A DNA stretch of 64,000 bases. Origin: Hyphomicrobiales bacterium. Its GTDB lineage: Bacteria; Pseudomonadota; Alphaproteobacteria; Rhizobiales; Rhizobiaceae. The DNA lies in the NCBI GenBank assembly GCA_900466575.1, contig UBMP01000016.1, forward strand, positions 372,001 to 436,000, read 5' to 3'. Below the pieces are notes generated by a model. It was not told the DNA's origin. It saw nothing but the letters and a program-made list of their open reading frames with translations, and did not search any database. Made by a program: the position numbers and the translations under genes. Positions 59,357 to 64,000 of the stretch are shown here, piece by piece. The stretch's first letter is position 1. The number at the start of each line of letters is the position of its first letter.

Positions 59357-60721
59357 TTAGGAAATCGCAGGTGCCCATCTTACAAACTGCGCAATCGCAA
59401 CCGATGCGTCGTGGCGAAGCTGGAAGTCGTGTTCGGCAATCGCGCGAATAACCGTCTGGTCATTCTGGAATGCGGAAACCGTCGCGCCAGTACTATCGAC
59501 GTACGAACCTTCGTTCGAAACAGCCAACTGGAGCTGCATGGAATCGAAGAGCATGGCTTCGTCCATTTCCGCCAAGATGACGAAAGAGCAATCGTTGTTG
59601 GTGGCCGATGCGTCCGAAATGTTGATTGGTAGCTGCGTAGTCGTGAACAGCGGGTAGCCGAGAAGCGTTCCCTTCAGGACTTCATCGCGGAAGACGTAAA
59701 CGCCAAGCGAGTTCTGAACGTTCAGGAGATAGTTCTTCGAGCGCGGGTGCATGAACCAAACGCGCTTAGACGGCATGACGTTCGCCGTATCAAGCTTGTT
59801 GATCAGGCCGCCGAGTTCCGACGCAACCGTTGCAAGCGTGTAACTTGCGTTGGACGAAATCCAGTTGCCGCCAACGGCGGCAGTCGAGGCGGCGCCAACC
59901 TTGAACAGGCCAGCCGTAGAGCCGTAGGCATTCGCGAACGACAGGAAGCCGCGCGGAGTGTCAACGGTGCCGGCGCCCGTAAGGAACGCGAGGTCTTCGC
60001 GAAGGGCCATGACCTTTACGAGGTCGTCGCGCACGAATGCGTCAACGGCCGGGTCAGCATAGCGCATCATGTCGTTGGAAACCGGAACCAGCGCGGTCAG
60101 CTTCTTGTAAGAAGCGGTGATCTGGTTGAGGGTTTGCTGCGACTGCGCAATTGCCGCATTCTCGGCGCCATATGCGGCGGTAGCGGCGGAACCCTGACCC
60201 GGAATGGTCATCGTGCCGCGCGGCATCGGGATATTGCGCGGGCCGGCGCCACGAACAACAGCCATTGCGCGAAGCAGCGGAATGATTTCGTTCATCACGT
60301 CGGGCGGGACGATAAAGCCGCCGGCCGTACCGGTGGAGGTTGCCAGTGCGCGCGTAACCGGGTGGCGCTCGCCGTACATTTCGGCAGCGGCGGAGCGAGC
60401 AACAAACGGATTGCCGTTCACGGCGCCAAGCGTCTTGACAATGCCGCCAACGATCAGCGACTTTTCCTTGACGTACTTGTCGGTTTCGGCGGAAGCGGCA
60501 ACCTTATTGGTCGGCTCCTGGTCGGCGGAGGGCTGAAGGTTGGAAGCGGCAAGCGTCTGCGTGTCGATAGCAGCCTTCAGCTTGACGTCGATGTCTTCAA
60601 CGGACTTCTTTGCGGCTTCGTATGCATCAGCAACGAATTCGTCGGCACCTGCGGCAGCTTCAAGCGCCTCAATAGCCTTTGCGCGGGCCTGCTTCAGGTC
60701 CGCAATCTTGGTTTTAAGCAT
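59357..60721 (-). CDS. Major capsid protein (HK97 fold)
   Basis: A 454-residue capsid protein. The first 100 residues are a coiled-coil delta/scaffold domain (LKQARAKAIEALEAAAGADE) that the upstream protease should remove; the rest has HK97 features ('GGFIVPPDVMNEIIPLLRAM', 'LAFLTGAGTVDTPRGFL', 'FRDEVLKGTLLGYPLFTTTQ'). It follows protease and portal genes in canonical order. The 150 bp before it hold no gene. Confidence 0.93.
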   Translation of the reverse strand: MLKTKIADLKQARAKAIEALEAAAGADEFVADAYEAAKKSVEDIDVKLKAAIDTQTLAASNLQPSADQEPTNKVAASAETDKYVKEKSLIVGGIVKTLGAVNGNPFVARSAAAEMYGERHPVTRALATSTGTAGGFIVPPDVMNEIIPLLRAMAVVRGAGPRNIPMPRGTMTIPGQGSAATAAYGAENAAIAQSQQTLNQITASYKKLTALVPVSNDMMRYADPAVDAFVRDDLVKVMALREDLAFLTGAGTVDTPRGFLSFANAYGSTAGLFKVGAASTAAVGGNWISSNASYTLATVASELGGLINKLDTANVMPSKRVWFMHPRSKNYLLNVQNSLGVYVFRDEVLKGTLLGYPLFTTTQLPINISDASATNNDCSFVILAEMDEAMLFDSMQLQLAVSNEGSYVDSTGATVSAFQNDQTVIRAIAEHDFQLRHDASVAIAQFVRWAPAIS

Positions 60722-60871
60722 GAATCATCCTTCACGCGGCAAGCGCGTGTCAAAAAATCGGATTTTCAGGGGATTCCGGCCTGTCGCCGGGGTTTAGGCG
60801 AAGCTTTGCGCGTGTCGGGGCGCGGAAGTGCGTCTAGGCGCCTGTTGGCCGCATGCGGGCCGTTATTGGCG

Positions 60872-62203
60872 TCAGAAACCCATCTTCAGCTTCATAATTT
60901 CGACTTCGCGCAATCGTTTTGCACGTTCGTCGTTTGCCTTAACCGTGTCGGCAGGCTCGGAAACATCCGTGTCGGACGATTCCGCAGTCTTCAGGGCCTT
61001 CAAAGCGCCAAAAACCGACTTAATCGTCAGTTTTTCGGTGTTTTTAGCCAAAATGTTCATGATTGGCGCCATATTGGCGACCATTTCGACGCCTTCATCG
61101 GCGTCCGCGGGCATGCCGCCGTCAGCAAGATGCATGCCGCCCGCTTCCATGGCCTCTTCGCCAAGTAGTTCGGCAACCTCTTCCTGCGTCATGGCAATGA
61201 GCGCGGCACCCATTTGGCGCATGATATCGGCCAGAATGTCGGGCAAATTCGAGCCGTCTTGCTCAATTTCAGCCTCCCATTCGACGCATTCCTCAAGCCA
61301 AGCAAGGTCATCCAGCATGTATGCCAGTTGCGCGACTTGCCACAGCCCCTTTGGGGTCATTTTCGGCGCGGCTTTTGCCTTCTTTTCGGCGGCAAAGCGG
61401 GCTTCGTAGGAATCCAGTACCGCAACGGCTTTTTCGCGGATGTCAGCGGCAAGTTCTGTGCCATCCAGCGCCTTGCGGGCCGCGGCAAGAGAGCCGCGCG
61501 TGACAGCCAGGCCATTTTCCGTCACGACTGCGAACGGAATGCCATAAGCATCGATGCTTTCCGGGTTTGAGGCGTCGTAAACTAGGAATCCCTTGCGTGC
61601 GGCCGTCGTGTCCGGAGATTCACCATGGAATCCTGCGCGGTCAAACATTTCGGCGGCGCTATAGCGCGTGTCTACCTCCGCATCCGCAATTTTTAGCTCG
61701 CGCGACGCGCCAACCTTCAGCTTAGTGCCGTTTTTCATACTTTTTCCCGTTATTACGGCGTTCCCATTGCAAGGCGTCGGCGTGAATGAGAATTCCATCA
61801 TGTCGGATTTCATGTACCGCTGCGGCCCACGGGACGGATTGCCCTTGTCAAGCGGCATGGTTTCAACCGGCATGAAGCCAATCGAGGCGGCGTTAACCAG
61901 CCCGTTCGTAATCATCTTGTAAACGTTGTCCGAAAGCGGCAATTGCCCTTCCGGCGGAAACTGCACAAGCGCCACAATGCCGTTGCCGGTGCGCTCAATG
62001 CTAATGCACGACGCTACCGGCTGGTTTGGATCGTGGTTAAACAGCACCGGGCCGGCGCCCGTTGCCATGTATTTCGACCAGTCAACCCCATCCGGCACGA
62101 CAATTTCGCCGCTGCGGTCAACGTCATCCGTCGTAACAATGACGCGAACCTGCCTTTTGTCGGCCAGGTTCTCCGCCATGAACGCCTTTTGGACTAATTT
62201 CAT
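60872..62203 (-). CDS. Prohead protease with long C-terminal extension
   Basis: A 443-residue protein. The first 200 residues are an S78-type prohead protease ('GPVLFNHDPNQPVASCISIE' with catalytic His, then 'GLVNAASIGFMPVE' with catalytic Ser). The C-terminal 240 residues contain a helical, acid-rich region (EECVEWEAEIEQDGSNLPDI) that could act as scaffold in the head, as in fused protease-scaffold proteins. It lies between portal and capsid genes. Confidence 0.85.
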   Translation of the reverse strand: MKLVQKAFMAENLADKRQVRVIVTTDDVDRSGEIVVPDGVDWSKYMATGAGPVLFNHDPNQPVASCISIERTGNGIVALVQFPPEGQLPLSDNVYKMITNGLVNAASIGFMPVETMPLDKGNPSRGPQRYMKSDMMEFSFTPTPCNGNAVITGKSMKNGTKLKVGASRELKIADAEVDTRYSAAEMFDRAGFHGESPDTTAARKGFLVYDASNPESIDAYGIPFAVVTENGLAVTRGSLAAARKALDGTELAADIREKAVAVLDSYEARFAAEKKAKAAPKMTPKGLWQVAQLAYMLDDLAWLEECVEWEAEIEQDGSNLPDILADIMRQMGAALIAMTQEEVAELLGEEAMEAGGMHLADGGMPADADEGVEMVANMAPIMNILAKNTEKLTIKSVFGALKALKTAESSDTDVSEPADTVKANDERAKRLREVEIMKLKMGF

Positions 62204-62227
62204 ATTGGAATCCCGTAGGCAGCGGCG

Positions 62228-63544
62228 CTAATCTGCGCCGTCCTTGTTATTGTCTTTGCTGCCGTTGCCGGGATCGGCCAGCGTTCCACTATCGGGCCGT
62301 CCGGCGCCATCCGCCGCCGTGCCGCTCATATCGCTACCCAACGCTGCCGTATTGACCGGGAACATAAGCTCATCCCCGCCCTTCATGGGCGGCAAGCCTT
62401 CCTCGCGGCGGCACTCGTTCGGCGTTGCAAGGCCGGACATGACCTTAAGGCGCTGGTTATTGATGCGGGTCTTTTCCGAAGCCCTGAGAAGGTTGCGTTC
62501 GTCAAAGTCAACCATCAGGTCATCGTCAAAAAGCCCGAAAACCATGTCGAGCTTCTGTTCCCACATTTCGCAATCCGGCATAATCGTGGCGTTCACATAC
62601 GCCTGATCCAGATCGTCAATGCTCGCGCCGCGCGGATATCCATCAACAACGCCAAGCTTATAGGGCGGCACCGAAAACCATCTGGCCACGTCCTCAATCG
62701 CCATTTTGCGTTGTTCAATAAACTGCAGATCCACCGACGTGAGCGCCATCGGCTCCCACTTAATGCCGTCCTCAAGAATAGCCGTCTTGCCGGTGTTCTG
62801 AATACCGGACTTAAAATCTTCCCATTGGCGCTTCAGCTTTGCCGCGGTGTCGGGCGTCAGCTTCTTGTCAGTTTGCAAAACGCCGCTTGGCCGCGCGCCG
62901 TTGTCAATCCACCGTGCCGCCTGCTGTTCTAGCCCCATGGCAACGCCGATAGAGTCGCGCGCAACGCCGATTGTCGAAACGCCGACGTGGATATTGAATG
63001 CCAGCCCGCGAATGTGCAGGATATCTTCTTCCGGGATGGCAACCGGCAAGTCGCGCAAGGCCGCAATCTGGAAAAGACCAACGCGATTGACGTTGTAGAA
63101 AATGGAGCCGTCACCGGCCTCCATCACCATTACCGCATCCGGATTGACCGGAATGAGGTATTGCGGCGCGCCCTTTGCATCACGCAGGATAACCGCATAG
63201 GCGTTGTTTCGCAGCACCAGCGCAACATGCATCTGCACCGCGAATTCAAACCACGTCTGCACCCAATTAGGCCGGCGCAAAATCCGCGCCAACGGATGGT
63301 CCGTCACGGGATTCCCGCTTCGGCCTTCCGCAATCTTGCGCAGCGACGGCTTGCACCGTGCGAAGTCCTTGGCGCGCTGCATAACCGCGGCATATACCGT
63401 CGAAACGCTTACCGCCGTGCCTTGGCTGATCTGTACGCCCGCCGCACTCGGCAGCGAGCCTAGCGTCGGCAAATAGCCGGCCGCCGGCACGCCCGCCGAT
63501 GACTTGTCAACGGCCTCCCTGCGGAACCTGTCAAAGAATCCCAT
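62228..63544 (-). CDS. Portal protein (HK97 family)
   Basis: A 438-residue portal. 'GFFDRFRREAVDKS', 'AVSVSTVYAAVMQRAKDFAR', 'HPLARILRRPNWVQTWFEF' and 'FSVPPYKLGVVDGYPRGASI' are typical of phage portal family HK97. It forms the dodecameric DNA channel at the head vertex. It follows the terminase gene by 21 bases; the C-terminal tail is Gly/Asp-rich. Confidence 0.93.
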   Translation of the reverse strand: MGFFDRFRREAVDKSSAGVPAAGYLPTLGSLPSAAGVQISQGTAVSVSTVYAAVMQRAKDFARCKPSLRKIAEGRSGNPVTDHPLARILRRPNWVQTWFEFAVQMHVALVLRNNAYAVILRDAKGAPQYLIPVNPDAVMVMEAGDGSIFYNVNRVGLFQIAALRDLPVAIPEEDILHIRGLAFNIHVGVSTIGVARDSIGVAMGLEQQAARWIDNGARPSGVLQTDKKLTPDTAAKLKRQWEDFKSGIQNTGKTAILEDGIKWEPMALTSVDLQFIEQRKMAIEDVARWFSVPPYKLGVVDGYPRGASIDDLDQAYVNATIMPDCEMWEQKLDMVFGLFDDDLMVDFDERNLLRASEKTRINNQRLKVMSGLATPNECRREEGLPPMKGGDELMFPVNTAALGSDMSGTAADGAGRPDSGTLADPGNGSKDNNKDGAD

Positions 63545-63565
63545 GTCTTTTCCTAGTCATGCGAC

Positions 63566-64000
63566 CTAAAGCACCAGCAGGTCATGCGTTTCGTATGCGG
63601 AATGCGGGTCAACGAACTCGTGCGTACCGGCAACGGACATCGCCATTGCCAGCGCAACCATGCCGTCAATGCGACCGTGCGATTTAGATTTGGACAGTTT
63701 GCGATTGCCCGCCGGATCCGATTGAACCGTGGCGTTTGCCGCGCACATCGTCAGAACCGGGTGCATGCCGTGCGCAATGCGCCCGTTAAGCAAGGCCGAC
63801 TCCAAATCGCGCAATGCCGGCGACATGGTTTGGAACCCCTGCCCAATATCGGCAAAGATCGCATATTCGCCCTCAACCTGGTCTTCGGTGAAACCAGCCC
63901 GCAACAACCACGGCTTTAGGTGCCGCCAATTCCAGCGGTCGAACCCAATCTTGCGCACGTCGTTGCGCTCGCAAACCTCATAGAGGTGCGCCGCAACATA
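63566..64000 (-). CDS. Terminase large subunit, C-terminal part (cut by window edge)
   Basis: The last 144 codons of a terminase large subunit: 'GFDRWNWRHLKPWLLRAGF', 'GQGFQTMSPALRDLESALLN', 'HGMHPVLTMCAANATVQSDP' and 'SHGRIDGMVALAMA', where Asp is a likely metal ligand of the RNase H-like nuclease. The frame stays open through 64000, so the ATPase part lies outside. A GTG at 63958 is internal, not the start. Confidence 0.9.
   Translation of the reverse strand, partial: YVAAHLYEVCERNDVRKIGFDRWNWRHLKPWLLRAGFTEDQVEGEYAIFADIGQGFQTMSPALRDLESALLNGRIAHGMHPVLTMCAANATVQSDPAGNRKLSKSKSHGRIDGMVALAMAMSVAGTHEFVDPHSAYETHDLLVL

Larger units (their letters stand above)
32549..64000 (-). mobile_element. Prophage (siphovirus-like, HK97-type head), left part; continues past right edge
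   Basis: An unbroken series of minus-strand genes, mostly overlapping by 1-4 bases, in standard phage order: terminase, portal, protease, capsid, connectors, tail tube, chaperones, tape measure, tail tip, fibres, lysis, accessory genes. The long tape measure without sheath or baseplate genes points to a siphovirus. A 1033-residue tape measure would give a tail near 150 nm by the usual 1.5 A per residue rule. No integrase, repressor, replication genes or small terminase are in view; they should lie beyond 64000. Confidence 0.93.

Noticed and set aside
59747-61168. 473-codon plus-strand frame across capsid and protease genes
   Set aside because: It runs antisense to two recognisable phage genes and across their intergenic gap; no domain is visible.
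32549-64000. Gene transfer agent instead of a prophage
   Set aside because: A spike base protein of the type first named near a GTA is present, but complete lysis genes, several adhesins and nucleotide-metabolism genes fit a phage.

Overview
The window looks like a chromosome segment of an alphaproteobacterium of the order Hyphomicrobiales, most likely Rhizobiaceae (Rhizobium/Agrobacterium/Shinella-like). The reasons are high-GC coding, a 404-residue eukaryote-type NADP isocitrate dehydrogenase, two DUF1127 proteins, a GbdR-like GlxA regulator beside a dimethylglycine-dehydrogenase-type FAD/GcvT enzyme, and the 'PANDN' peptide in phage proteins. The genus is inferred from the proteins, not proven.

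Bases 1-25316 are ordinary host chromosome: a HerA/FtsK-like ATPase; a WYL regulator with a VOC/EVE operon and two matching candidate operators; a copper pair (Met/His-rich small protein and multicopper oxidase); murI-trmJ; an HxlR regulator divergent from a metallo-beta-lactamase-fold hydrolase; icd; a diguanylate cyclase; rarA-degQ; a LysR regulator divergent from a DUF1127 gene; a GbdR-like regulator; two paralogous double-receiver signalling proteins; the FAD/GcvT enzyme; and a succinate-semialdehyde-type dehydrogenase. Bases 25317-26745 form a small AT-richer insert between gabD and recQ. It holds a DUF4062 gene broken at an A8 run and a truncated ParD-like antitoxin fragment. recQ, a small periplasmic protein, a large MscS-type channel, a DUF924 protein and tRNA-Lys(CTT) complete the host part.

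From just after tRNA-Lys to the right edge lies the structural and late half of a prophage, entirely on the minus strand, so phage order runs right to left. It starts with the terminase C-terminus (cut by the window edge), portal, prohead protease, HK97-type capsid, head-tail connectors, tail tube, two chaperones, a 1033-residue tape measure with a lysozyme-like domain, distal tail and host-specificity proteins. Next come a fibre block including a SASA-type esterase, and a lysis cassette (DUF7940-like holin candidate, SAR endolysin, Rz/Rz1). A second adhesin block (beta-helix spike) follows. The left-hand operon contains a periplasmic trypsin-like protease, a TolQ/ExbB-like and an ExbD-like protein, small membrane proteins, an HTH-metallophosphoesterase, an RyR-HD protein and a dNMP kinase. 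The gene order fits a siphovirus. No integrase or repressor is inside the window; they are presumably to the right.

The most unusual unit is at 37068-39392: a near-consensus sigma-70 promoter driving a chain of stop/start-overlapping genes that encode a secreted protease and a miniature proton-channel-like membrane complex, including a 36-residue membrane protein. I know of no described system of this composition.
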